The notes under the pieces are model-generated. The model did no database searches. It had not been told where the DNA came from and saw only the letters and a program-made list of their open reading frames with translations. From positions 2,728,001 to 2,792,000 of the forward strand of contig NC_064672.1 of NCBI RefSeq assembly GCF_023278565.1: DNA of 64,000 nt, read 5' to 3'. The stretch comes from Colletotrichum lupini (taxonomy: Eukaryota; Ascomycota; Sordariomycetes; Glomerellales; Glomerellaceae). Shown one piece after another: positions 37,301 to 48,575 of the stretch (positions are counted from its first letter, which is position 1; each line of letters opens with the position of its first letter). The position numbers and the translations under genes are program-made.

Positions 37301-39476
37301 GCTGGCCAATCACAACTAGAGCCTCATCTTCAACCGTCTTATCTTGAGCCAACCAAGATGGCCGCTTGCTGCATCTGCATCTGAGCTATAGCGAGCCAGG
37401 TATGCCCCTAGTCGGCACATCCATGCCAAATGCGACCCCGCCGACCGGAGGCGTTCGAGATCTCACAGTTCCTTGCTCAGCACGACCCTGTCTGTGTACA
37501 CGCACAGACATTCGTGGTCTCTTGGCTTCTAGAGCTGGAGGGGAGGGTGAGAGAAGGAGAATGAGGGGGCCATCTCCGACGGGATTCCAACGTTCAAGGT
37601 AGCCTGCTGAGAAGCGGCACAGACATGCCAGCCACATGAGAGACACCATCCGCACTCGGCGATGAACCACTTGGGAGCGACGCATGCATGGGCTACGTCA
37701 CAAATGTCACCGATGTGCACAAAAAGATGCTTATTCACACACGCACGCAAGTACATACCACAGGTATTTTTTCCCCTCTCGGTTTAAAGTTTGTGAGAAA
37801 AGCTGGTCGTTCCGGGACTCACTTAGGGTTTCGCAGGTTAGCCTGTCGACCAGCACGTGTCTGCATCCTTGATCTGGATGGACAGAAACTACATACGACC
37901 TGGAAGCGGTTACGATCACCTATGCCCTCCTGGAGCAACCCTCCATCTCCGCATTTGAGCAGCAATGACGCTTCAATATTAGAGGAAGTCGTCTCATATT
38001 GGATCCATACAGTCGGCTAGAACACGGGGACGAATGAACAGCTCGGTGATTCTAGTCACAAATCAATTGTCCGGCTACACATGTCAGTGACATATCAAGC
38101 CCCATACTCGGAGCATGTTTAGCGGGCTCCTGGTCAGCAACTTGAACAACAGGAATTATAAATGTCTGGTCTGGCTTTGGAAATGGTTGCTACGCATCCA
38201 TTCTTTCACGTCCTTGTGGAGTTTGTCACGACACGAAGCGAAGCTGGGTGACGGGTCCGACATGGCATCTGCCATTTACCCATAGCGCTAACCAAGCCCC
38301 CCCGAAGTCGGCTCGGCCGTTCACCCTAACTAGGGCCGGGCGGATGTAACCCCTGGCTGGCGTTCTGGGACCTATATCGGAGGCGGCCACGCCCTCAGAC
38401 CCAATCCATACCAACTTGCAAGGGGGTGTCTTGCTTAGTTGCTCGGTAGCAGGTCTAGGACAGAAGCGAAAAATTAAACGGGCAGAAGAGAGAGTCCACT
38501 CGAGTCAGCCCACGGCCGCGAGGAATTCCCACAAAGCGGAAATATGGCATTTGAAACCTCCACTTGCGCAGCCAATGCCAGCAACTCCGAAGTCAGCGCT
38601 GTTCCGACTTCTCCCGACGAGACACACCAGAGCGGCGCGGGGCGAATGCGCTGGTCCCTCATTTCCCCGTCGCTATGCAAATCAATGGCAGACGAGAGTC
38701 GACGCAGAAGCGCAGAGAATGTAAAAAGATGGAAAACGAATCCAACACCCCTGCTTTTTCTTACCAAACAAAAACAGTAAACCCCCGTGGAAACGAGGAG
38801 ACGCATGCACCTGAGGGCTGAGCCCACGCAGTTTGGATGAAACCCAGTAACCAAGGAGCGCATGTTCAACGAATTCGGTCTGAGATTGATGCGAGGCACG
38901 CCGTATGTACAGCAGTTCTGGCAGTGGGAACTGGGTCTAAGCCCCGACGGAGGGAAGAGTCATTCGGTCAAACTGGCGGAGACTCTCAATTGGGTTTGAG
39001 CATATTTTTATTTTTCAAATGCTTTACTGTTAGCCTGACGGAGGGGCATGGAAATGGCAACCTCTCAGGCACCCACACATCGCTTTGCGATGAAGCAATC
39101 GTGACTGTGTTGAAGTATGGCACACTTAAAGACATGTCGTTGAATTTGTGAGGCAGACGACCACATTTCTGCCGCCCGCAATGAAGCATCGTGACTTCTT
39201 CTTCGCAGGGATTAAGCGCGCTAGACGCGGCGCGTCTGCCAATGTGGGGTAGACCCTTACACCCCCCGGCAAGTACGTACTGTCGAATTGTTTACTCTTT
39301 GCAACTTCGCGACAAGCAACTTGCAGCGGGGTCCTGTGCCATTTGCGACGAAAGCTCTCGACAGCTACGAAACAGCTTCCATTCAGCTGTCTCTGACATC
39401 AATTCCTTTACGCGCATCAAGTGATTGAAACACCCGCAATCCCAGAGCATTGCCTAACGGCACCTTGCGAGTCACA
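34386..39476. other. Gene-poor region between the RIP island and APC15
   Basis: About 5 kb of normal base composition. Several frames of 100-170 codons overlap in both strands, are rich in Ser, Pro, His and Arg, and show neither family features nor consistent splice structure. I found no gene I could support. Composition returns to normal right at the island edge, so RIP did not visibly spread into it. Confidence 0.45.
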
Positions 39477-40855
39477 ATGTTTGGCCTCTTACCAGACCTC
39501 ACCCCACGAGACGTAAGCTCCCTCTACCTCTATTGACATCTCCATAAGCATCCATCTCGCTCCTCCATGCAACTATCGCGACAGCTATCTAACCTCATTA
39601 TCAACAGTCGCACTCGATCTGGTACACCTCCTCCCGCAACCCGATAACCCAAGCCGCCCTCCTCGAAGCCCACGAACACAACAACCACCATGGCTCCGCA
39701 CAACAGCAACAACAGCAACAGCAACAACAGCAACAGCAACAACAGCAACAAAACAGTTCCTCCTCCCGCCGCGCAGGCCAACTCCTCATCGAGCGGTCCG
39801 CGCTGGCACGCCTCCGCGCCGACGAGCACACAATGGACCGCCGCAGGCTGCACGTGCAAAATTTCGGGAGCACGTGGCTGAAGCCGCCCGGCGTGCCCAA
39901 GACGCTGCACCAGATCCGCGAGGAGCGGCGGGAGCAGGAGGAGCACGCCGAGGCCATGAGGCGGGAGCAGCTCGCGCTGGAGCTCGCTGAGGCGGAGGCG
40001 GGCGGCCAGGATGATGGTGGGGGGCTGGGGGTGCTTGGGGAAGGGGAGGATGGCGAACAAGAAGAGGAGGCGAGGGATCTGGATGATGAGATTCCGGATG
40101 CTGCGGAGGAGAGTTTTGGGTTTGATGGCGGGGAGGATAGTATGGCGGATGATTTGTCGTCGAGTGAGGGGCGGCCTCTTTCACTTGATGACAATGATGA
40201 TGAGGAGACCGAGGAGGAGGAAGACGATGACGACGAAGATGACGACGACGCGACGGCCGTGGACGAGGACGAGTATGAGAGGCGAGATGGCCTCGTCGCG
40301 GCGAGGATGCGCATGGCGGACGACGCCTTCAGACAGGCCTTGGCGCGGGGCGACGTCGACGGCGACGACATGTACGGCGCCGAAGAGGAGCTCGAGGCAT
40401 CGGGCCAGGGCCAGATGCTCGACGAGGAGGACCTGCTCGAGGACGGGTTTGCCGCTGAGGGCGTCGTCGATGATGACGACTTGGGTATGGGCGTCGATAT
40501 GGACGCCGACCTGGATGACGAGATCCCCGAGGCCGAGGGGCTGAGCGGGGTGTATGAGCATACGGACTCCGAGGCCGAGGTGAGCGGGTTGACGAGTAGT
40601 GTTATTAGTAGTGGCGGGGAGGAAGATGATGAAGAAGACGACGATGAGGAAGGGGATATCAGTTTTGCGCCGAGGGCTGCGCCTTTGAGGGCCCCGTTGA
40701 GTCCTACTGGGGACCGGGGGAGGGGTAGCGCTGCTGGTGCTGCGAGGCATCATCATCATATGCCGAGGAGTAGTCTGGATCTCAGCGGGTTGCTTTCTGC
40801 GGACGGGAGTAGTATGATGGATAGTAGTCCCAACATGAGGGCTCATAGGCGTTGA
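39477..40855 (+). CDS. APC15: Anaphase-promoting complex subunit 15 (Apc15p family)
   Basis: Small subunit of the APC/C ubiquitin ligase that in yeast (Mnd2) and animals controls turnover and release of the mitotic checkpoint complex; nuclear. Exons 39477-39512 and 39608-40855, about 427 aa. The first exon codes for MFGLLPDLTPRD. After the intron comes HSIWYTSS, then 17 Gln (residues 44-60) and the conserved block with QNFGSTWLKPPGVPKTLHQI at about 95-115, the family's hallmark. The helix after it is Glu/Arg-rich (REERREQEEHAEAMRREQ). The remaining two thirds is a long, disordered, Asp/Glu-rich tail. It converges with BET1 downstream. Assignment rests on the hallmark block and the N-terminus. 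Confidence 0.85.
39701..39751 (+). repeat. CAA/CAG microsatellite coding polyglutamine
   Basis: Seventeen consecutive Gln codons mixing CAA and CAG, within APC15 between its N-terminal block and its conserved core. The codon mixture makes it less slippery than a pure repeat, but length variation between isolates is likely. Confidence 0.95.
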
Positions 40856-41887
40856 GGGGGGTGTGAAGAACGGGAAGGGAAGGACAGAGGAAGATGGAAT
40901 TATGATACCCCCCACCGGTTCCCATACATTGTTTCGGGAGGCATGCAGCGATAGACGTGAACATGTCCTCGCCTTCACGAGTCTATATAGAAGCACAACA
41001 TGCATACACCAGTCTGAGGCGTTGGGGCAACAATAGAAGTTCAATCTGAAATTTTGACAGAAATGTAAAAAGGCGTGAGCACCAGAGACTCGGTGTCGAA
41101 GGCTTATAGAAATATAAAAGAGGTAGGTGTATGTATACACGGCCATTACAAAAGCTTTTAATTTGTGTCCTCAATGCTTGACAAGTGAAAGGGAAATCGC
41201 GCCTTCTTCTCACCCTTCTCCCCCCCTCTCGAATGGTATGCAAGAGACATCGCACCTCCACAGCAGGAAAGGAACCACGCCGTTCCGCCATTCTGTCCCT
41301 ATTTGGTTCGTATCAGGATGTCCTTTTCGTGATCGTTCATCTCTTTCCTCGTGTCCTCAATGCTTTGAAAAGGAAACCAAAATTGTCGGGCCCTCCACGA
41401 GATTCTCGACCCTCTCTCTCCCACTCCCGTGCAATGAAGATGATTCCAGGCAAATAGAACCGTTTAGAAAACGCCTCCGACGCCGAGCATGCAAGAATAA
41501 TGGGTTTGCTTCCCAACCAAACGCACCGCACCATTCCGGGAAGGCTATTGGAGCCTGCCCCTCACCCCTCTCTTCCAGCTACGTTTTGCTGTCTTGTCCT
41601 TTCGTGTTGAAGATTGGCTTCCTCGTTTCCTACGTCTAGGACGTTTGACATGAACAGTCCTTTGACCTCAGTCTCTTGAGCTCGCAGGGTTCTCTCATGT
41701 CGACAGCCTCGGTAAAGCCCACGTAGCAGACGGCCGTTCACCCCTCCGAGCTTGAATAGTCCCAAACTTGTAGGAGGCAATCCATAGCCACGCTCGTCTC
41801 CCCGACATGACGGATAAACCGCGCGTATCGCCTTTCGCCTTGGTCTCGTCGATGTCGTAGTCGTAGTCGTCGATGCAGGCTACGCTC
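40856..41887. other. Convergent intergenic region APC15-BET1
   Basis: About 1 kb between two gene 3' ends. No gene recognised; expected to hold both 3' UTRs. Confidence 0.5.
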
Positions 41888-42977
41888 TTAGAATAGCCAG
41901 ACGTACATGAACAAGAAACACACAGCCGCGAAGAAGCCGAGCCAGACCTTCCAGCCGACGCCCGTCTTCTCCGCCATGACAAGCATGCGGTTCATGGTCC
42001 CGCGGATGCGCAAGCGCGTCGAGTCGAAGCTGTCGTTCATCTTCTCTGCCAGGGCCGAGGAGTCGCGGATCTCGTCGCCAATGGCAACCGTCATCTGCGT
42101 GTCTCACGGTTTTAGTCTCCTTCTTTCGTGTCTGGGTTTTGTTGCGTGGAAGATGCGGTTGAGGCGGAACTTACGCTCTTCAAGATCTTGACTTTGCCCA
42201 TGATACCCGCGACCTGTTCATCGTTCTGGCTCTCGAGCTCGTTGAGCACGGCGTCGCTGTACTGGCCGCTGATATGTCACATCCGTCAGCAAGTTGTCCC
42301 AAGCTTGAAGTGCTTCTCCTCCGCTTCTCCAGTTGTCCCATCGCGAATGCAACCTCCCTGAACCTCACAAGCTGGACTTTCAAGGGGGCTATAGGGTGGT
42401 CTGGTTCCGTACCGTTTATTCGGCGTCGCAGGCCGGAACCCTCGGTTCGCGTCAACACCGAGGTGGCTACCGCCCATGGGCGGCGCAGGTGATGCGCTGC
42501 CGCCCGCGTACCCGTATCCGTATCCACCGCCTAGTCTAGATGGCGAGGCGCTGACAGGTCGTCGGCCGTTGTCGCTGCCGCCGCCGGTGTAGCCTTCGAA
42601 GAGGGCGCTGCGGGAGTCGCGCTGATGCAGCGAGGAAGCGCCGAATCTGTGAGTTGTGACGAGTTAGCCCACTGTTGATGACTTTTCCCAGATGTGAATG
42701 CCATGTGTCGTTGCGCAAGACGGGCGGTCGGTACGGTCTCGCTGGCGGTTCTGTTCGTTCTGTCTTGTGGAGAGTTCATGATCGAGGGGTGGCCTGTCGT
42801 CATCGCCACTTCGTTGTCCCCAAGACGAAACTCCTCGCCTTCCTCTCTGGTCGTGGGGACCGCCTAGGAGCACAAGAACGTCGCAAGCCGTAACTACCCA
42901 CCCCGCCGTTCCGAACCGCATGCGTTGCGTGTGTGTTGGGTATTCTGTTGAGTCCAGTGTACGCACCTTTGAGCCAT
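41888..42977 (-). CDS. BET1: ER-Golgi Qc-SNARE Bet1
   Basis: SNARE needed for fusion of COPII vesicles at the ER-Golgi boundary; tail-anchored. Exons 42977-42967, 42646-42413, 42268-42175 and 42094-41888, about 181 aa. The joined N-terminus reads MAQRFGASSLHQRDSRSALF, which parallels the yeast start (Arg-Phe, then Gln-Arg-Asp, then Leu-Phe). A Gly/Ser-rich linker follows, then the SNARE helix from about LESQNDEQVAGIMGKVKILK through GDEIRDSS to MLVMAEKTG. The C-terminal membrane anchor is VWLGFFAAVCFLFMYVW, after which the protein ends. Exon 1 is only 11 nt and intron 1 is 320 nt, unusually long here, but no other ATG precedes the conserved N-terminus. Yeast Bet1 is 142 aa; the extra length is the linker. 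Confidence 0.9.
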
Positions 42978-44756
42978 GGTGTCCTAACCGTCGCGTCCTA
43001 TGTTGCGCGCGCGCAACTGCTGCCTCGAAGCAAAGAAAAAAGTATCGTTATTTGGGTAAGGGTGTGTTACCGGGCGTCGTCCGCGACAGCAACAATGATA
43101 TGTCTCGAATATTCGAGGAGTTGTCGTTTTGTTGGAAAGGGGTGTAGGTGTTTTGATGCTAATTAAACAATCCCGATAACAAGAAGGAACTTTTTTTTTG
43201 GTTGGTCCTTGTACTCCGTAAGATAGATACTTGTTGTCCCTTCTCAGAACCCCTGGAGGTTGTGTTGTCATTCAATGTCGGTCCGGTTAGGTTGGTAAGG
43301 TGTGCTAGTAGCAGGGGTCTATGCTATGCGGGCAGGGTGTTCGTAGGTATGTGTCGAATCTCGGCTGGCGATCTCTATATTTTCCCTTTTAGCGCGCTCA
43401 AACTCCCTCCTTTTTTGACTTTTGACGTCCGCAGTGGGTTATAGGTAGTCAAAGCAGCGAGGCGAACTTGCTGGGGCTCATGTGTGGGAAAGGGGAAATA
43501 AGAAGCGCCTGACACGGTGAAAGTTCGCGTAAAGTACTTTTCTTTACAATGAACGGCGAGAGAGGGGAAGACACGTCCCTCGGTTTCCTGTCCACGTCTA
43601 CTATTGCTTTACAACTCCGACAAATCCCATAGTTTCCCCAAAAGCCCGTCCCGCTAACAGTCATTTGGGTACGTGTCGTCCCGCTATCCAATCGAAAACG
43701 GAGAAGATCTTAAAAGCCCCGACCAAGGCATCAAAGGACACAAGGAGATACCCTATAAGGTACAGTATGAAAGCGGGTGTCCCTTCCTGGGTCCGGCTCC
43801 GACTGGAAGGCTCCCCTCGGCTGTTGACAGCGGAGGGAATGGACGGGCCTACAGCAGGTACCTGCCTACCTAACTTACCTGAGGTATGAGCCTCTTAGAC
43901 GCCCAGGCAAGCAGGTACTCACCTCAAGTAATCACCTTCAATCTGTGTCCCAGCTACCAGCCGAGAACTTGCGCTCAAGAAACTCGTCTAACATCTGATT
44001 ATTTACTAGATGAGAGTGTGACAGGCCCCTAAAAATGGTTTGTTTACATTAACTGCACCTGTACTATGCACGCAACTTGTCAAGAAAGTGCACGTTGCTT
44101 CAATGTCGGGTACTAAAGTAGCTCTGCTTCATGCACTGATCCACGATCGAGCTGGCAGGTGGATGAGCTCTTCCCGAACTAACAATAATTTTGCTGCGAA
44201 ATAAAAACACGGGCGTCGCATGAACCTATGCCACGCCCACAACATCGTTCACTCCATAGGTGCTAAACATGCACAAGTATTTGGGATCGCTCATTGTCGC
44301 ATAATCTTCATTTCCATGGCACTCGTAGTAAAGGTAGCGACACCGCGCGCTGAAACGGCCTGATGAAATGGACAGCCATCCCGCCGAACCAAGATCAGGC
44401 AGGGTGGGCAGAGCAACAGCAGATCAACGAACGTCGCCGCTGCCGCCGCCGGGGGAAAAAAGCTGCAATATCAACCGAACTCTCAGCCGCCAATGTCCAA
44501 ACCCACCAAGTCTTTTCATCGACGCAAGGGGCATGCAAATGATTATCGAAGCCCTCTTATAACTTTTGTGTAAACCATCCACCGCCCCTTCTTTGCATTC
44601 CGTTTTCTGTCGTGTGTGTCGTGCCGTTTCCCAATAACCGTCATGAATGGTGAGGAACCATCGCCGCCGCCCGCAGCCGCCACCATGTTAAAGGTAGGCA
44701 GGCCAAGGGGGGCTGTGCGAAGGTCGAAAGAAAAAGAAGGAGAATGGACTCGCTCC
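42978..44756. other. Intergenic region between BET1 and CHZ1
   Basis: About 1.8 kb holding the BET1 promoter and the CHZ1 3' UTR. One TACTCCGTA 9-mer at 43212. No gene recognised. Confidence 0.5.
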
Positions 44757-45175
44757 TTAGTCCTCATCCATCTTGGACTCATCGGCCGCGAAGTCATCGT
44801 CGTCCTCGTCATCATCCTCCTCGGCGGGGTTCTCCTCGGCAGCCTTGGCGAAATCGATGACACGGCCACGAGTGCGGCGTCCACCCTCGACAATGTTGTT
44901 CAGGTCAATCTCCTCCATGCCGTCCTCCTCCTCGACTGCAATTCCCAGGCATGTTAGTCACAGGAAATCGCAGGTGCGCGGTAGATTTGTAGCAGCCGCG
45001 GAGGTTCGTTCTTACCAGCCTCAGCGGCCTCGGGGGCCTCCTCCTCATCACTGGAGTCCTCGTCCTCGTCCATGGCGTCGCTCTTCTCGACGGGCTCCTC
45101 GGCGGCGACAGCCTTGCCCTTGCCCTTGGTCTCCTCGGCGAGGCCAGCAGCGACGTTCTCGTTCTCGGCAGCCAT
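44757..45175 (-). CDS. CHZ1: Histone H2A.Z-specific chaperone Chz1
   Basis: Nuclear chaperone that carries H2A.Z-H2B dimers to the SWR1 remodeller. Exons 45175-45016 and 44935-44757, about 112 aa. Very acidic throughout. The CHZ core is clear: EIDLNNIVEGGRRTRGRVID, equivalent to the yeast motif with the Gly-Arg-Arg-Thr-Arg-Gly turn, followed by FAKAAEE and an Asp-rich end. The N-terminal half (AEENENVAAGLAEE, then Lys/Gly and Asp/Ser-rich) is disordered. Small size and low complexity are normal for this family. Confidence 0.88.
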
Positions 45176-46078
45176 TGTGTCTGTTTCGTGGGTGCTGCGT
45201 GGTACTGTCGAGTCTTTGCGCAAAGGGAGAGAGTGAAGAAAAACAAGAAGTTGCTGTCGCAAAAAGTTGTGGTTGGATTGGGAAAGGTTTGGGGGGTGGG
45301 TTGTACGAAGGGAAGGTAGGTAGGAAAGGAAAGTGGAGGTGAAGCTTTGCGCAGGCAAATCGAAGGATTTATCGGTTCGATTGTACCTTCCCCCTGGTCC
45401 TGGTCCCAGCTTTTAAGACTGCAGTGCCTGCGAGGAAGGAGTGCCCTCCGCGCAAGGCTTGTGTGGTGTGCAGGCGACAGGCTCCCAGGCTCCCACACTG
45501 CGTCTCTGAGCAACGAGCGCTAGCCTCAGATTGGGCTAAAGCCGAATCGCCTGCCGCGCACGTGCCATGTCAACCCTGCCAGGTGCTTACGCCGTGAGCT
45601 CTCTCATCTAAAGCTTCCAGTCCATTATGGAAAAATACGAGGCTCTGAGGCTTGGGATAACAACTTATTGTATTCTGGACCCAAATCGGAGTCTTCTTAT
45701 CTTCAAAAATCATCCAGCTAGCTAGCCCTCATAAGTGTCAAAACATGGTGCGAGTCTTGTGAAGAGAAGCATCTCAGTATGTCATGGCTCCCAAATCAGT
45801 ATCGGATCTTTGCCATGCGGTTGATTGCTGTAGATATCTTTTGACGTTGCCTCGATCCTGTGGTAAGTGAGACATTCCTCTAGGTTAGGAACGTTGAGAA
45901 CAATAGACGTCGTCTCGGAACTTTACAAAGGCCAGTTGAGACAGTTGAGATTAGACACTTCCACTCATACAGGGGAAGCAGGATATGGGCACCGACACGA
46001 TGCCATCAAATGAGCAAGGTACTTCGCGGATGAACGTGAAAAAGTCTATTAGTGTATCTTCATCGTCGTGGTCTTCGT
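45176..46078. other. Intergenic region between CHZ1 and the EMC10-like gene
   Basis: About 0.9 kb with the CHZ1 promoter (an A/T-rich stretch near 45230-45270) and the 3' end of the next gene. No gene seen. Confidence 0.5.
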
Positions 46079-46733
46079 CTATTTTCCATCTCCTCCACCA
46101 GTGACAGTCATCAAGACGACAATCGCAATCAACCACCAGTACCTGCAAAGTCAATGTTAGCAAGCTTACACACAGCCCAAGGGGACGGAAGGAAGCAAAG
46201 GCAACATACTTTTGCCAAAACGGCTTCTCCTCCTGAACGACCTTGCGTCCCTCGGGACTCAGTACGACAGGCTTGTTCAACTCGGGCGTCTTGCCCTGCC
46301 CCGCGACCCTCACAACAGCCTGCGGTCCAAAATCCCTCGTCGCGCCCGCGTCGACCCTCACGCCCTTGACACCCGCACCCACGACCTCGCCCGAGGCGCC
46401 GTCGACGCTCAGCACAATGTTGGGCTGGTACCCCTTGGCAAAGTTCTCCGTCGAGGCGACCGACACGCTCGAGGTCCACTGCGCCGTGGCGGCATCGTAG
46501 ACGCCGACGCGGACGAGCTTCGTCGCGGCCGGGTAGCCGGCGAGCTCGGGGGCCTCAAAGGAGGTCACGCTCGCCTCGGTTGGGCGTTTCGTGTCGTACT
46601 CGACCTCGGCGAGGAGGGTCGGCTTCTGGTTGGTAGCGAGGGAGACGGGTTCGATGTAGACCTTTGCGAGGCGGGTTTCGGCGGCGGCGAGGGTCGCTGC
46701 GAAGAGCGCCGACAGGATTGTTGTCGCGCGCAT
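46079..46733 (-). CDS. EMC10-like ER membrane protein complex subunit
   Basis: Probable type I membrane protein of the secretory pathway, about 195 aa, exons 46733-46210 and 46142-46079. Residues 1-19 form a signal peptide (MRATTILSALFAATLAAA). A luminal beta-rich domain follows. The tail reads KPFWQKYWW, then a hydrophobic span ending MTVTGGGDGK. That order (Lys, aromatic pair, Lys-Tyr-Trp, membrane segment, Gly-rich end) is the one seen at the C-terminus of EMC10, a subunit of the ER membrane protein insertase, and the size fits. The membrane segment lies on a 64-nt last exon, so without that intron the protein would read into a non-homologous 45-residue frame. The luminal domain was not independently recognised; another small type I ER protein is possible. 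Confidence 0.7.
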
Positions 46734-47249
46734 TTTTGTTGTTTGATTTCTCCGTCGTGTATGTGTAGGACCCCTTCTGAAAGGTGTGCCTGGGGAGAAT
46801 GGCGCTGGGTGAGGTGTGTCAAGGTGCAATCGCGGCGAGCAATTGTCAGATGGGGGTGGGATGCTGGAGGGGGAAGTTCTATGGAGCTCTGCTGGGTTGA
46901 AGGTCGCCCGGGGTAAAGTCGGCTGAACGAACACCTGTACCCCGGACTCACTCGAGCTGCCCCCAAATAATCACTGGCCTACTCTCTCTGGAAGCTTCTG
47001 CTGGGAAATAAATCAGGCGTTCTTTAACGCATTCAAAGGTGTCATGTCATCGAATTCAAATCGCACATGGTTATAGAATCATTCAGAACAGTGTGGTATT
47101 CATTACCGCTATCACTCATAACCATTCAAAACATCCCACCTTTCCAAACGCCGCTTTGCCATGCCTCTCTGGCAGCAGTGATGCCCGCCCTTTTTTAACA
47201 GAATGGAATCGACAAACAAAGATTTACCCCGAAACTCTCTTGGTGGCCG
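46734..47249. other. Intergenic region between the EMC10-like and PHO80-type genes
   Basis: About 0.5 kb, promoter of the EMC10-like gene and 3' UTR of the cyclin gene. Nothing else seen. Confidence 0.5.
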
Positions 47250-48575
47250 TTATGAGGGTTGCGATGGCCCTGCTTCATCCCCATGCGGCGACTTAGCCGG
47301 GCTCTCTTCGTCCGGCGAGTCTCCGCTGTCGTCAGCAACTCCGTCTGAAATCTCCGTCGATCCATCATCTTCGACTTCGTCCGAATCTTCATCTTCGTCA
47401 ATCGCTTCTGCTTCTTCCTCTTGCAACGCATATCCTGGGCAGCGCTCAACGAGGCCGCGGTAGTAAGCCACAAGGACTTCTGGGTTCGGGACGATCTTCC
47501 AGTCTACCCTGTATAGAAATTCAAGCTCCAGCAGCTTGAGCTCGGCGACTCTAACGCCTCCAACTCGTGCATATGTTGTATTGTTCCAAAACAGATCCGA
47601 TAGACCCTTGGCCGCCACAGTGGCAGCCGTGATCAGAAAGCGATGGACAGTCAGCGTATTGATGGTGAACTCTGGGTATAATGCGCAGAGACGGTCAATG
47701 TAGTAGACCATAGATAGCAGCAGAGGCGGGGTTAGGGTCGCATGCTTTGCCAATCTATTCAGATATTCCAGTACGGAGATGCTCGGTGCAGTTCTGAATA
47801 CGGATTAGTGAGCGCTGCCACATCAGGGGCGACAGCTGGGAAAGGCTTTTACTCACCTCGAGTGAAAGCGAGTCAGGCTTCCGGAACGGAGAGCCAGAGC
47901 ATCGTTGGTCTCTATCAACTCTGAGAGCATGTGGGATATGAGTACAACCATGTCCTCGGTGCTGCACAGCTCATATCGCTGAGGCAAGATTTTCGGCGGG
48001 CCAGCCGTGGGCTTTGGGCGCTTAGCCGCGCTGCTCGACGACTCGCCCGCTGCCGATGCGCTCGCCCGCGCTTGCGCGACGGCAGGATCTTGAGAGTTTC
48101 GACGTTTTCCGGGCGACGCGGTGGTAGTCGACGCCTCGCGAACGACGGGTGCCACGACGGGCTGCGGTTGTGACTGTATCTCTGTTTGGGATCGCTGATG
48201 GGGCTCTGGTTGCGGTTGCGGCGCGGATGGGTCTATGGGTTGAGGACGCGGCGTCGGCGGGGGCTCGACAGGCGTCGCAGGGACGGTAGTAGGAGTGCGC
48301 GGGGCGGTGGCATCTTGTGCCTTTTGGGTGGAAGACTCCATGGGAGAATATTGGGTGCCGGCGTCGACGGCTACATATTGTCGTGGGCGTGGTTGGGAGG
48401 AAGGTGAGGTCATTGAGGCTGCGGACGGAGAAGACCTTGATGCAGAGTGCCGCCGCGGCAAAGGGGCCGAAAGCCGGGCAGGAGATGAGTGCGGGGAGGA
48501 TCGCGTAGGGGCATAGTGGAAGCTATTGGGCGAGGCATTGGCGGAGCTGGCGACGATGGGAGATGTTGTCAACAT
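47250..48575 (-). CDS. PHO80/Pcl-type cyclin
   Basis: Regulatory partner of a Pho85-type cyclin-dependent kinase; in Neurospora (PREG) and yeast (Pho80) it represses phosphate-starvation genes when phosphate is plentiful. Exons 48575-47857 and 47793-47250, about 420 aa. The start is the ATG of MLTTSPIVASS, in good context (ACCATG). Residues 1-200 are Ser/Pro-rich and disordered. The cyclin box spans about 205-345: ISHMLSELIETNDAL, FHSRTAPSISVLEYLNRLAK (across the intron), LLLSMVYYIDRL, HRFLITAATVAAKGLSD, then YARVGGV and LELEFLYRVDWKI, the last two being landmarks of the PHO80 family. An acidic C-terminal tail follows (EDEDSDEVEDD). Whether it is the phosphate cyclin itself or another Pcl cannot be decided from sequence alone. 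Confidence 0.9.

Noticed and set aside
40181..41146. 321-codon minus-strand frame
   Set aside because: Antisense to the acidic tail of APC15; its long Val/Ile runs are the complement of Asp/Glu codons.
46212..46916. 234-codon plus-strand frame
   Set aside because: Antisense to the EMC10-like gene, Arg-rich, no family features.
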